Shown: piece after piece, positions 50,570 to 59,051 of the stretch | Numbering within the stretch: the first letter of the stretch is position 1 | Layout of the letters: each line of letters begins with the position of its first letter | Origin: Zoogloea sp. | GTDB taxonomy: Bacteria; Pseudomonadota; Gammaproteobacteria; Burkholderiales; Rhodocyclaceae | Length of the DNA stretch: 64,000 nucleotides | Reading direction: 5' to 3' | NCBI GenBank assembly: GCA_016703645.1 | Contig: JADJBR010000007.1 | Span: 1,178,001 to 1,242,000 of the forward strand | Notes under the pieces: generated by a model | Told to the model about the DNA's origin: nothing | Seen by the model: only the letters and a program-made list of their open reading frames with translations | The model's database searches: none | Translations under genes and position numbers: made by a program

Positions 50570-52555
50570 ATGAAACTCCATGCCTTCGTGGCAATGCCCT
50601 TCGGCACCAAGCCGAACGACAAGGGTGAGCAGGTCGACTTCAACCGCATCTTCGATGAACTGATCAAGCCGGCCCTGGAGGATGCGGGGCTGGAGGTGCT
50701 GCGGGCCGACAAGGAGCAGCGGGCCGGCGACATCCGCCTGGACATGTTCCAGGAGCTGCTGATGGCCGATCTGGTGGTGGCCGACCTGAGCATCGACAAC
50801 CCCAACGTGTGGTACGAACTGGGCGTGCGCCATGCCCTGCGCGCCCGCGGGGTGGTCCTCGTCCAGGGGCCGCGCAGCACCAAGCCCTTCGACATCTATA
50901 CCGACCGCAAGCTGACCTACCACCTGAAGGACGGCGCACCCGACCCGGCCCATCTGGCCGCCGACCGCAAGGCCATCGCGGAGATGACCATCGCCACCCT
51001 GGCGGCCTGGCACGAACGCCCGGTGAGCCCGGTGTATGGCCTGCTCCCCAACCTGCTTGAGCCCGACTGGAAGCGCTTGCGCATCGGCGCCGTGCGGGAG
51101 TACTGGCATCGCCACGACGCCTGGGCTGCGCTTATCGAAAAAGCCCGCAAGGCCGGCCGGCCCGAGGATGTGCTGGTGCTGGCCGACGAGGCGCCGGTCA
51201 CCGCCCTGCGGGTGGAGGCCCGGCTCAAGGCCGGAACGGCCCTGCTCAAGGGCAGGCACTACAACTATGCCCTGGAGCAGTTCGAGCTGGCCCTCGGCTT
51301 CGACCCCGCCAACCTGGAGGCCGCCCGTCAGCGGGGCATCTGCCTGCAGCGCCTGAAGCGGCCGGACGATGCCCGGAGTGCCTACGAGGCCATCCTGGCC
51401 GAACACCCAGGTGATGTGGAAACCCTGTCGCTCCTTGCCCGCCTCGACAAGGACGCCTGGATGGACGCCTGGAACCACCCGGAGCACAGCCCGGCAAAGA
51501 AGTACGAAGACGCCACCTACGAAGAGGCCCTGCTGAAGGCTGCCATCGCCGGCTACGCCCGGGCTTTCCGCGCCGCACCGGGCCACTACTACTCGGGCAT
51601 CAATGCCGTCACCCTGATGCACCTCCACGGCCACCTCACCCATGAGGGCGAATTCGACGCCGAGGCCCGGGCCATGGCCGGCGGCGTGGCCTGGGCCGCA
51701 GCCTGCGAGCAGGCCCCGGCACAGCGTTTCTGGGCGGCTGCCACCCTGGGTGATCTGGCCGTGCTTCAGGGCAACGCCGAGGCGGTGAAGGATGCCTACC
51801 AGGCCGCCATCGCCCTGGCCGACAAGGACTGGTTTGCCCTGGACGCCTGCCTTGGCCAACTGCGCCTGCTGGCCAGCCTGGGCTTCCGGCCCGATGAAAC
51901 GGGCGTCGGCATCGCCACCTTCGAACGCGCCCTCACGCGGCTCAAGCCCCCCACCGAAAAGGGCTGGCAGCCACGCAAGGTGTTCCTGTTCTCCGGGCAC
52001 ATGATCGACAGCCCCACCCGCCCCACGCCCCGCTTCCCGGCCGACAAGGCGCCCCTTGCAGCCAAGGCCATTGCCGAGGCCCTGGCGCGACTCGACGCGG
52101 GCAAGGACGATCTCGCCATCACCCAGGGCGCTTCCGGTGGTGACCTGCTCTTTGCCGAAGCCTGCCTCGCCCTGGGCATGCATGTGCAGCTCCTGCTGCC
52201 CCTGCCCGAGGCCGACTTCATCGAGCAGTCCATCCTCCCGGCCGCCGATGGTGACGCCTGGCGCGACCGCTATTTCGCCGTGCGGGACCACGCCCTGACC
52301 CTTCCCAACCGGGTCATGCCGGAGGCGCTCGGCCCCCTTCCCACCAACGGCGAAGGCCAGCCGATGAGCGCCTTCGAGCGCTGCAACCTGTGGCTGCTGC
52401 ACAGCACCCTGTCCCTCGGCATCAAGCGCAGCCACCTGATATGCCTGTGGAACGGCGGCGGCGGTGACGGGCCCGGCGGCACCGAACACATGGTTCGTGA
52501 AGTGAAGAAACGCACCGGCCAGGTCATCTGGCTCGACACCCGCAAACTCTGGTAG
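50570..52555 (+). CDS. Nucleoside-deoxyribosyltransferase-like/TPR/SLOG-like multidomain protein
   Basis: This 661-residue protein has three parts. The N-terminus (about 1-110) opens MKLHAFVAMPFG and includes DLVVADLSIDNPNVWYELGV; this is the nucleoside 2-deoxyribosyltransferase/TIR-like fold, with a candidate catalytic Glu at 83. A TPR-like middle (about 215-430) resembles TRAFs-binding repeats. The C-terminal part (about 463-560) has RKVFLFSGHMIDSPTRPTPR and LAITQGASGGDLLFAEACLA, typical of SLOG-type nucleotide-binding Rossmann domains. A patatin phospholipase gene follows by 26 bases. Comparable domains act as makers or sensors of nucleotide signals in bacterial immunity. Function inferred. 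Confidence 0.82.
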   Translation: MKLHAFVAMPFGTKPNDKGEQVDFNRIFDELIKPALEDAGLEVLRADKEQRAGDIRLDMFQELLMADLVVADLSIDNPNVWYELGVRHALRARGVVLVQGPRSTKPFDIYTDRKLTYHLKDGAPDPAHLAADRKAIAEMTIATLAAWHERPVSPVYGLLPNLLEPDWKRLRIGAVREYWHRHDAWAALIEKARKAGRPEDVLVLADEAPVTALRVEARLKAGTALLKGRHYNYALEQFELALGFDPANLEAARQRGICLQRLKRPDDARSAYEAILAEHPGDVETLSLLARLDKDAWMDAWNHPEHSPAKKYEDATYEEALLKAAIAGYARAFRAAPGHYYSGINAVTLMHLHGHLTHEGEFDAEARAMAGGVAWAAACEQAPAQRFWAAATLGDLAVLQGNAEAVKDAYQAAIALADKDWFALDACLGQLRLLASLGFRPDETGVGIATFERALTRLKPPTEKGWQPRKVFLFSGHMIDSPTRPTPRFPADKAPLAAKAIAEALARLDAGKDDLAITQGASGGDLLFAEACLALGMHVQLLLPLPEADFIEQSILPAADGDAWRDRYFAVRDHALTLPNRVMPEALGPLPTNGEGQPMSAFERCNLWLLHSTLSLGIKRSHLICLWNGGGGDGPGGTEHMVREVKKRTGQVIWLDTRKLW

Positions 52556-52581
52556 CCCTTCCCCTCCGAAAGGACACATCC

Positions 52582-54012
52582 ATGCCCCTGTCCATCGCCG
52601 AACGCATCAAAGCCCCCGGCCCCAAGAAGATCCTCTCCTGCGACGGCGGAGGCATACTGGGCCTCATGAGTGTCGAGATCCTGGCCAGACTGGAAGCCGA
52701 CCTCCGCGCCGAACAGGGGAATCCGGATCTCCTGCTCTGCGACTATTTCGACCTTGTCTGCGGCACCAGCACCGGCGCCATCATGGCCGCCTGCATTTCG
52801 GCCGGCATGAGCACGGACCAGCTACGCACCTTCTACAGGAACAGCGGCAGGCAGATGTTCGACAAGGCCTCCCTGTTCAAGCGCCTGCACTATTCCTACA
52901 ACAAGGAGCCCCTGGCCAGGAAACTGCAGGCGGAGTTCAGCGCTGCCCTGGGCGCCGACACCACCCTGGGCAGCCCGGGCCTGCGCTCGGTGCTGATGAT
53001 GGTGATGCGCAACGCCACCACCGACTCCCCCTGGCCGGTGAGCAACAACCCTTTTGCCAAGTACAACCAGCGCGACCGGGACGACTGCAACCTGGAGCTG
53101 CCCCTGTGGCAACTGGTGCGGGCCAGCACCGCCGCACCCACCTTCTTTCCGCCCGAAGTGGTGACCCTCGGCAAGGGAAAGAAGGCTTACACCTTCGTCT
53201 TCGTGGATGGGGGCATCACCACCTACAACAACGCCGCCTTCCTGGCCTACCAGATGGCCACCGCCGCGCCCTATCACATCAACTGGAAGACCGGCACCGA
53301 TCAGCTTCTGATCGTCTCGGTGGGCACGGGAAGTGCCCCTGCAGCCCGACCCGACCTGCAGCCGGGTGACATGTGGCTGGTGGATAACGCCAAGACCCTG
53401 CCCGGCGCCCTGATGAATGCCGCCAGCGCCGGATGGGACATGGCCTGTCGGCTGGTGGGCGAGTGCCGCTTCGGTCGCCCCATCGACCGGGAGATCGGTG
53501 ACATGATCGGTGCTGCCACCTCAACCGGCGCCAAGCAATTCGCCTATGTGCGCTACGACCCGGACGTCAGCCAGGCCGGCCTCGACACCCTGGGCCTGCC
53601 CCATGTCAAATCGGCGGATGTCCAGACGCTGGACTCCATCGACTTCATCCCGCAGATCCAGGCCGTGGGCGTGGCCTACGCGGCAGCGCACGTGAAAACG
53701 GCGGAGCACCTGCGCGGCTTCCTTTCAAGTCGTGGGATGCGTGCCCTCGGCAGGCAAGGGGGCGAACGTGGTAGATCACGCAGGTTCCACGGGCAATGTA
53801 GGGGCACATCAGGCGCAAGCGCCGTCCGGCCAGCCCCGGGGCCACCGCGCGCAACAGGCGGGCCACCAGCAGGACCTCAGGTGCCGTCGTCACCGCAGTG
53901 CACAGCAGCTTGCGCATCCCCGGGTGCACGCCAGGGGCGGCTCGTCCTCGCACTGGATGGCCACGTTGCCATGAAAACAATCAAAGGCCTGCCCGAGCAG
54001 GGAATCCACTAG
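52582..54012 (+). CDS. Patatin-like phospholipase, CapV-like
   Basis: The protein carries the oxyanion motif DGGGILG (21-27), the nucleophile GTSTGA (Ser63) and the catalytic Asp in VDGGITTYNN (Asp209). This is the full patatin dyad, and the layout is that of CapV-type phospholipases. It probably degrades membrane lipid. The recognisable domain ends near residue 380. From about 53727 to the stop at 54012 the translation is antisense to a broken YkgJ-like gene, so the true C-terminus seems replaced. It follows the NDT/SLOG-like gene by 26 bases, which suggests a shared operon and function. Confidence 0.87.
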   Translation: MPLSIAERIKAPGPKKILSCDGGGILGLMSVEILARLEADLRAEQGNPDLLLCDYFDLVCGTSTGAIMAACISAGMSTDQLRTFYRNSGRQMFDKASLFKRLHYSYNKEPLARKLQAEFSAALGADTTLGSPGLRSVLMMVMRNATTDSPWPVSNNPFAKYNQRDRDDCNLELPLWQLVRASTAAPTFFPPEVVTLGKGKKAYTFVFVDGGITTYNNAAFLAYQMATAAPYHINWKTGTDQLLIVSVGTGSAPAARPDLQPGDMWLVDNAKTLPGALMNAASAGWDMACRLVGECRFGRPIDREIGDMIGAATSTGAKQFAYVRYDPDVSQAGLDTLGLPHVKSADVQTLDSIDFIPQIQAVGVAYAAAHVKTAEHLRGFLSSRGMRALGRQGGERGRSRRFHGQCRGTSGASAVRPAPGPPRATGGPPAGPQVPSSPQCTAACASPGARQGRLVLALDGHVAMKTIKGLPEQGIH

Positions 54013-54093
54013 CTGCGGCGAAGCGCGATGTGCTGAAAGAGTGGCGTCAAAGGCGTGATGCAGCGCCTGGAAGAAGTCTCGAGGAGTGGACAT
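53728..54093 (-). pseudogene. YkgJ-like Cys-cluster protein, frameshifted and truncated
   Basis: From an ATG at 54093 the minus strand reads MSTPRDFFQALHHAFDATLS, then the zinc/iron-chelating start CTRGCASCCALR. A one-base loss near 53892 ends the frame. In another frame it continues with TAPEVLLVARLLRAV and CPYIARGTCVIYHVRPLACR, the conserved YkgJ core. The sequence stops being recognisable near 53728, where the patatin gene begins on the other strand. Both genes appear to have been joined by a rearrangement. Confidence 0.78.
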
Positions 54094-54162
54094 GGGGAAT
54101 CTCCGGGGACGGGCACGGCGAGTATAAAACAGCAGGGGTCGCGACCCCCGGGCCTCGTCCGG

Positions 54163-54198
54163 AAAAAAGGCACGGCCGCCTTCGCGCCGTGCCCTTTT
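54163..54198 (-). terminator. Rho-independent terminator of the PQQ dehydrogenase gene
   Basis: GGCACGGC (54169-54176) pairs with GCCGTGCC (54186-54193). The plus strand shows AAAAAA before it and TTTT after it, so on the minus strand a T run follows the stem. It lies 45 bases past the dehydrogenase stop and may work in both directions. Confidence 0.8.
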
Positions 54199-54242
54199 CA
54201 CCCGATGCTGCCCGGACAACCGGACAGCACCGCGACCCGCAA

Positions 54243-56009
54243 TTACTTGCTGTTGTGCAGCTTGAACACCCACACGGAACCGCCCTGCTCCAGGAAGTTC
54301 ACGCGACGGGCCACGTCGCCGCCCCACAGGGGAACAGCGCCGCCCCAGCCGGACACCACGGCGACGTACTGCTCGCCGCCTTCCATCCAGGTAACCGGGG
54401 GCGCCACCACGCCGGAGCCGGTCTGGAAGGACCAGACTTCCTTGCCGGTCTTGGCATCCAGCGCCTTCAGGTAGCCCTCGGGGGTACCGTAGAAGGTCAG
54501 GTTGCCGCCGGTGGTCAGGACACCGCCCCACAGGGGAGCGAAGTTCTTGTTTTCCCAGACGATCTTGCCAGTGGTCGGATCAACGGCGCGCAGGGAGCCG
54601 ATGTAGTCGTCGTGCAGGGCCTTGATGGTGAAGCCGGCACCCAGGTAGGCCGCACCGCGCTTGTAGGAGACGGGCTCGTTCCAGATGTCCATGCCCCACT
54701 CGTTGGCCGGCACGTAGAACAGGCCGGTCTGCGGGTTGTAGGCGATCTGCTGCTGGTTCTTGCCACCCAGGAAGGACGGCGCGGCGAAGACGCTCTTGCC
54801 CTTCTTGCCATCGGCGCTGCCGGACGGATCGCCCGGACGGCTTTCATCCACATAGTTGGGACGGCCGGTGCTCATGTCGAAACCGGTGGCCCAGGTGATC
54901 TGCTTGACGAAGGGGAAGATGTTCAGCGGCTTGCCGTTGGTACGGTCGAGCACGAAGAAGAAGCCGTTGCGGTCGGCCTTGCCACCGGCCTTGATGACCT
55001 TGCCGGTCTTCGGATCCTTGTAGTCGAAGGAAACGAATTCGTTCACACCGTCGAAGTCCCAGCCGTCGTGGGGAGTGGTCTGGTAGTGCCAGACAATCTT
55101 GCCGGTGTCCGGGTCGATGGCCACGGTGGCGGAGGAGAACAGGTTGTCGCCGGGGCGCAGGTGGCTGTTCCAGGGAGCCGGGTTGCCGGTGCCGGCAAAG
55201 ACCAGGTTGGTGTCCGGATCGTAGGTGGCGCCGTTCCAGGTGGCCGCGCCGCCGGTCTTCCACAGGTCGCCGGTCCAGGTGGCGTTGGTGGTGCCGGAGA
55301 TGCCGTTCTCGACCTTCTCGCCATTCACCCACTTGTAACCCATGTGGCCTTCAACGGTCGGACGCATCCACACCATCTTGCCGGTCTTGGCATCGCGGGC
55401 TTCCATGCGGCCCTGCACGCCGAACTCGCCACCGGACACGCCGGTGATGACCAGGCCCTTGACGATCAGCGGAGCAGCCGTGGCGGAGTAGCCGGCGGCG
55501 TAGTCGTCGATCTTGTCCTTCCACACGACCTTGCCGGTGTCCTTGTTCAGGGCCACGAGCTGGGCGTCGAGGGTGGCGAAGATCACCAGGTTGTCGTAAA
55601 GGGCAGCGCCACGGTTGATCACGTCACAGCAGGGCATGATGCCTTCGGGGAGACGATGCTCGTACTTCCACAGCTTCTTGCCGGTCTTGGCGTCGAGGGC
55701 GAACAGGCGGCTGTAGGAAGCCGTCACGAACATCTTGCCATCGTGGATCAGGGGCTGGGACTCCTGGCCGCGCTGCTTCTCGCCACCGAAGGAGAAGGAC
55801 CACACCGGAACCAGATTCTTGACGGTCTTGACGTTGACCTTGTCCAGCGGGCTGTAGCGCTGACCTTGCTGGCCCAGACCGAAGTGGGTGACATCACCGG
55901 TAGTCTTGGCGTCATTGGCAATGTCAGCGTCCGTCACTTCCTTGGCATGGGCGGCACCGGCAACCATCAGGGCGGCCGCGATCAGGGTCATCGCAAACGG
56001 CTTTTTCAT
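54243..56009 (-). CDS. PQQ-dependent alcohol dehydrogenase, lanthanide type (ExaF/PedH/XoxF-like)
   Basis: This 588-residue periplasmic quinoprotein has a signal peptide ([20 protein letters not shown], ending HA). It also has the adjacent cysteines MPCCDV (127-128) of the PQQ-binding ring, metal ligands Glu195 (SGGEFG) and Asn276 (GTGNPAP), and the catalytic Asp318. Two residues on, WDFDGVN adds Asp320, the extra acidic ligand that marks lanthanide-dependent enzymes. Eight W-motif-like repeats ([14 protein letters not shown] and similar) form the propeller. It oxidises methanol or other alcohols and passes electrons to a carrier. GGAGC precedes the ATG. Divergent genes downstream supply accessory functions. 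Confidence 0.92.
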   Translation of the reverse strand: MKKPFAMTLIAAALMVAGAAHAKEVTDADIANDAKTTGDVTHFGLGQQGQRYSPLDKVNVKTVKNLVPVWSFSFGGEKQRGQESQPLIHDGKMFVTASYSRLFALDAKTGKKLWKYEHRLPEGIMPCCDVINRGAALYDNLVIFATLDAQLVALNKDTGKVVWKDKIDDYAAGYSATAAPLIVKGLVITGVSGGEFGVQGRMEARDAKTGKMVWMRPTVEGHMGYKWVNGEKVENGISGTTNATWTGDLWKTGGAATWNGATYDPDTNLVFAGTGNPAPWNSHLRPGDNLFSSATVAIDPDTGKIVWHYQTTPHDGWDFDGVNEFVSFDYKDPKTGKVIKAGGKADRNGFFFVLDRTNGKPLNIFPFVKQITWATGFDMSTGRPNYVDESRPGDPSGSADGKKGKSVFAAPSFLGGKNQQQIAYNPQTGLFYVPANEWGMDIWNEPVSYKRGAAYLGAGFTIKALHDDYIGSLRAVDPTTGKIVWENKNFAPLWGGVLTTGGNLTFYGTPEGYLKALDAKTGKEVWSFQTGSGVVAPPVTWMEGGEQYVAVVSGWGGAVPLWGGDVARRVNFLEQGGSVWVFKLHNSK

Positions 56010-56115
56010 TGTTTTGCTCCTTTGGATCATTGAATGTCTCCTTTGAGAAGGTACTGAAGCGCGATCCGGGGCAGCCACCTCCCGGCCCAGCCAGACCACG
56101 CAGCACTGTCCTTGC

Positions 56116-56130
56116 GCAAGAGCTGTGCCA
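56116..56130 (-). promoter_or_regulatory. 15-bp element TGGCACAGCTCTTGC, upstream of the dehydrogenase
   Basis: Reads TGGCACAGCTCTTGC on the minus strand, 106 bases before the dehydrogenase ATG. An identical copy faces the divergent operon at 56440-56454. Confidence 0.6.
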
Positions 56131-56280
56131 AAGGCCCGGCAGCCCGTCTGAAAAATGCCAACCCGGGAAGAATTCCCGATAGAAAACGGGAAGTTGGCTC
56201 TGGCCGAAAAGGCGTCGGGATGGAAAAAATAGCGATCGTCCTCAGTGCCCGGTGCACATCCTGCTTCATTCCACACCAAC

Positions 56281-56297
56281 TGCTCCAAGCTGGAGCA
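56281..56297. promoter_or_regulatory. Dyad TGCTCCA-AGC-TGGAGCA
   Basis: A perfect 7-bp inverted repeat with a 3-base spacer in the middle of the divergent region; it may be an operator. It is not related to the 15-bp elements. Confidence 0.4.
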
Positions 56298-56439
56298 CCC
56301 CGAAGCAGGACAGGGCGACAGATGTCTCGCCCGGAACAGGCGGCCTCGCCGGGCGCGATACCCGCCACGTGTCTGCCACTGAAACGAAACCCTTGCCGGC
56401 AAGGCTCCGGATGCTTCGATTCGGGCCAGTGCAAACTGG

Positions 56440-56454
56440 TGGCACAGCTCTTGC
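56440..56454 (+). promoter_or_regulatory. 15-bp element TGGCACAGCTCTTGC, upstream of the accessory operon
   Basis: Reads TGGCACAGCTCTTGC on the plus strand, 61 bases before the ATG of the SoxYZ-like carrier. It matches the copy at 56116-56130 in all 15 positions and has the same orientation relative to its gene. Confidence 0.6.
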
Positions 56455-56515
56455 AGCGCCTCTCCCACCACAAACAGAGCGAACCGCCACCGGCAGGTCG
56501 CCGTCAGGAGACAGA

Positions 56516-57286
56516 ATGATCAAGACCGCCCTCGTGGCCCTGCTGCTGGCATGCACCACCATTGTGGGTCAGGCCGCCGAGCGTGGCACGGACCCCCTCG
56601 ATTCGCCCCGCTGGTCCGACATGCGCAAGGAGATGTTCCCGGCCTCCGCCAAGGTGGTGTTCGATGAGAGGGTCAAGGTGACGGCCCCCCTCACCGCCGA
56701 GAACGCCATGAACGTCCCGGTGAGCGTCGATGCCAGCGCACTCCCGGGCGTTCGTGAAGTACTCGTCTTCGCCGATTTCAACCCCATCGTGCGCATTGTC
56801 CGCTTCGAGCCCACGGGTGCTCAGCCCAGCCTCGGCTTTCGCATCAAACTGCAGCAGTCCACCCCGGTCCGCGCCGCGGTGCGGACCAGCGATGGTAGCT
56901 GGCATGTGGGCGGCACCTGGGTGAACACGGCGGGAGGCGGCTGCACCCTGCCTTCGACCGGCAGTGCCTCGCCCGAGTGGCAGAAGCGCCTGGGAGAGGT
57001 CAGCAGCCGCGTGTGGGCACGCAAGGAAGGGGGCGAACGCATCCGCCTGCGCATCATCCACCCCATCGACACCGGCCTCGCCGCGGGCATTCCGGCCTTC
57101 TTCCTGCAGGACCTGGACCTCACCGACGACAAGGGCAAAGCCCTGATGCACATCGAGGGCTTCGAGCCCATCGCCGAGAACCCAGTGTTCACCGTAGACA
57201 TTCCCGTCGCCCGGGCTTCGGCGGGCTACCGGGTGAGCGGCCGTGACAACAACGGCAATGCCATCTCGGCGGTAATCGACAAATGA
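56516..57286 (+). CDS. Quinoprotein-dehydrogenase-associated SoxYZ-like carrier
   Basis: This 256-residue exported protein has a signal peptide (about 1-21) and a SoxY-like part ending with the Cys-bearing [12 protein letters not shown] (Cys143). A SoxZ-like C-terminal domain follows ([20 protein letters not shown]). SoxYZ-like fusions of this kind occur beside PQQ dehydrogenases and are thought to carry a substrate or intermediate on the Cys, by analogy with SoxY. An AGGAGACAG site precedes the ATG at 56516. The stop overlaps the start of the next gene (ATGA). Confidence 0.88.
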   Translation: MIKTALVALLLACTTIVGQAAERGTDPLDSPRWSDMRKEMFPASAKVVFDERVKVTAPLTAENAMNVPVSVDASALPGVREVLVFADFNPIVRIVRFEPTGAQPSLGFRIKLQQSTPVRAAVRTSDGSWHVGGTWVNTAGGGCTLPSTGSASPEWQKRLGEVSSRVWARKEGGERIRLRIIHPIDTGLAAGIPAFFLQDLDLTDDKGKALMHIEGFEPIAENPVFTVDIPVARASAGYRVSGRDNNGNAISAVIDK

Positions 57287-58239
57287 ACGCCCTGCCACGC
57301 TCCGCCCGCGCGTTGATCGCCCTCTTTGCCCTCGGCTGGACGCTGCTCCTCGCCGCCGCCGACCGGGACTATGGCCTCAGCCCCGTGCGCATCGCCGATG
57401 ACACCTGGGCACTGGTCGGCCGCAGCGAGGACTTCAGCCTTTCCAACGGGGGCAACATCGTCAATACCGCCTTCATCGTCACCCGTGACGGCGTGGTGGT
57501 GATCGACAGCGGCCCGTCCCGGGTCTATGGCGAGCAGCTCAAGCGTGCCATCGCCCGCATCACCGACAAACCCGTGAGCCTGGTGCTCAACACCCATCAC
57601 CACCCGGACCACTTCCTCGGCAACCAGGCCTTCGCCCCGGAAACCCTGGCGGCCCTGCCCGCCACCATCAAGGGCATCCACAGCGAAGGCGGCAGCTTCA
57701 ACGAAAACATGTACCGCCTGGCAGGTGACTGGATGGCCGGCACGGAGCCCGTCGCCCCGACCCGCCAGCTTGCCGCCGGCCCGCTGGCGATGGGCGATCA
57801 CCGCCTTGAGCTGATCGCCCTGGACGGCCACACCGAAGCCGACCTGGTGATCCTCGACCGCAGCACCGGCGTGCTCTTTGCCGGCGATCTGGTCTTCAAC
57901 GGACGCACGCCCACCACGCCCCATGCCGATCTGCCCCGCTGGCAAGCCGCCCTCGACCGCCTGGAGAAGACGCCCTTCACCACCCTCGTTCCCGGCCATG
58001 GCCCGGTCGCCGGAGACGCCGGCCCGATCCGCCAGACCCGGGCCTGGCTGGCCTGGCTGGACCGCCAACTGCGCCAGGCCGCCGAGGACGGCCTCGACAT
58101 GACCGAAGTCCTGGCCCAGCCGCTGCCGGCGGAATTCCGTGGTCTGGCCGTGGTCAACGCCGAATACCGCCGTTCCGTGGGCCAGCTCTACCCCGCCTAC
58201 GAGCAGCGCGCCCTTTCCGGCGAACGCCGCAAGCCATGA
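57283..58239 (+). CDS. Quinoprotein relay system zinc metallohydrolase
   Basis: This 318-residue exported beta-lactamase-fold metallohydrolase has the zinc motif HxHxDH in VLNTHHHPDHFLGN (His105, His107, Asp109, His110), then GHTEADLVILD and LVPGHGPVAGD. Such enzymes are associated with SoxYZ-like carriers beside PQQ dehydrogenases. The gene overlaps its neighbours at both ends by four bases (ATGA), so the operon is translationally coupled. It may hydrolyse a carrier-bound thioester; the reaction is not known. Confidence 0.87.
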   Translation: MNALPRSARALIALFALGWTLLLAAADRDYGLSPVRIADDTWALVGRSEDFSLSNGGNIVNTAFIVTRDGVVVIDSGPSRVYGEQLKRAIARITDKPVSLVLNTHHHPDHFLGNQAFAPETLAALPATIKGIHSEGGSFNENMYRLAGDWMAGTEPVAPTRQLAAGPLAMGDHRLELIALDGHTEADLVILDRSTGVLFAGDLVFNGRTPTTPHADLPRWQAALDRLEKTPFTTLVPGHGPVAGDAGPIRQTRAWLAWLDRQLRQAAEDGLDMTEVLAQPLPAEFRGLAVVNAEYRRSVGQLYPAYEQRALSGERRKP

Positions 58240-59051
58240 ACCTCGCCCTGCCCCTGCACGCCCCCGCCTGGCCCCGCCCCGCGGCCCTGCCAGGGCCACT
58301 GCGGCTGGCCATCGGCGTATCGATCGGCATCCACGCCCTGGCCCTGCTGGTGCAGGGCAAAGGCCTGCCTTCCGTCCCGGAGGCGCCGCCAGCCCCCCTG
58401 GAAGTCGTGTTGCGCATGGCTGCCCCGCTCCCCGTTCCCCTGCAGCCGGCCAGCTTGCCACCGCCCTCCGCCAACCCGGTACCGGCGACGCTCCCCCGGG
58501 TCGAGACCCCGCCCCGCCCTGCCCGGCCCGAGCCACGCTCCACCCCGGTGATGACCCGTCCGGCCGCACAGGCACCCGACACCACGCCGACCCTGCGCGT
58601 CGAGCCGGCCCCGGTGGCCCCCGTGGCGCCCGTCGCCGCCGATGCTGCGCCCCCCCAGGCCCAGGCCACCCCATCCCGTCAGGTGCATGTCGAATCCGCC
58701 CCTGCCACCGCCGCGACCGCCCCCCCCGTGGCCGACGAAGCCCTTGATCCGGCCCTGCTGGAGCGCTACGGACGCAGTCTCTCGGCCCTTCTGGCGCGCC
58801 AGCAGAACTACCCCCGGCTGGCCGCTCTGCGGGGCTGGGAGGGCGAGGTACAGGTGCGGGTAACCATTGCCCGCAAGGGCAATATCGTGGCTACCCAGGT
58901 GGTGCGCTCAAGTGGTTTTGAAGTCCTCGACCAGAGCGCCATCCAGCTGGTCTCGGGTGCCGGCCCCTTGCCACGCCCACCTGAAGCCCTGCAGAACCGG
59001 GAGCTTCAGATCATCGTCCCCGTGCTCTTCAAACTGGACAAACCGGCATGA
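58236..59051 (+). CDS. TonB-type energy transducer
   Basis: This 271-residue protein has an N-terminal membrane segment (LRLAIGVSIGIHALALLVQG) and a long Pro/Ala-rich periplasmic spacer (about 50-165). The TonB C-terminal domain is NYPRLAALRGWEGEVQVRVT, then KGNIVATQVVRSSGFEVLDQ. It would energise an outer-membrane receptor. Its place inside the dehydrogenase operon, with four-base overlaps on both sides, suggests a dedicated role, perhaps uptake of a cofactor, a lanthanide complex or a substrate. No exbBD genes adjoin it. Confidence 0.85.
   Translation: MNLALPLHAPAWPRPAALPGPLRLAIGVSIGIHALALLVQGKGLPSVPEAPPAPLEVVLRMAAPLPVPLQPASLPPPSANPVPATLPRVETPPRPARPEPRSTPVMTRPAAQAPDTTPTLRVEPAPVAPVAPVAADAAPPQAQATPSRQVHVESAPATAATAPPVADEALDPALLERYGRSLSALLARQQNYPRLAALRGWEGEVQVRVTIARKGNIVATQVVRSSGFEVLDQSAIQLVSGAGPLPRPPEALQNRELQIIVPVLFKLDKPA

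Larger units (their letters stand above)
56010..56515. other. Divergent promoter region between dehydrogenase and accessory operon
   Basis: No gene is supported in these 506 bases. They hold two copies of TGGCACAGCTCTTGC in opposite orientations, one facing each transcript. A perfect dyad TGCTCCA-AGC-TGGAGCA lies between them at 56281-56297. This is a plausible control region for a shared regulator. Confidence 0.7.
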
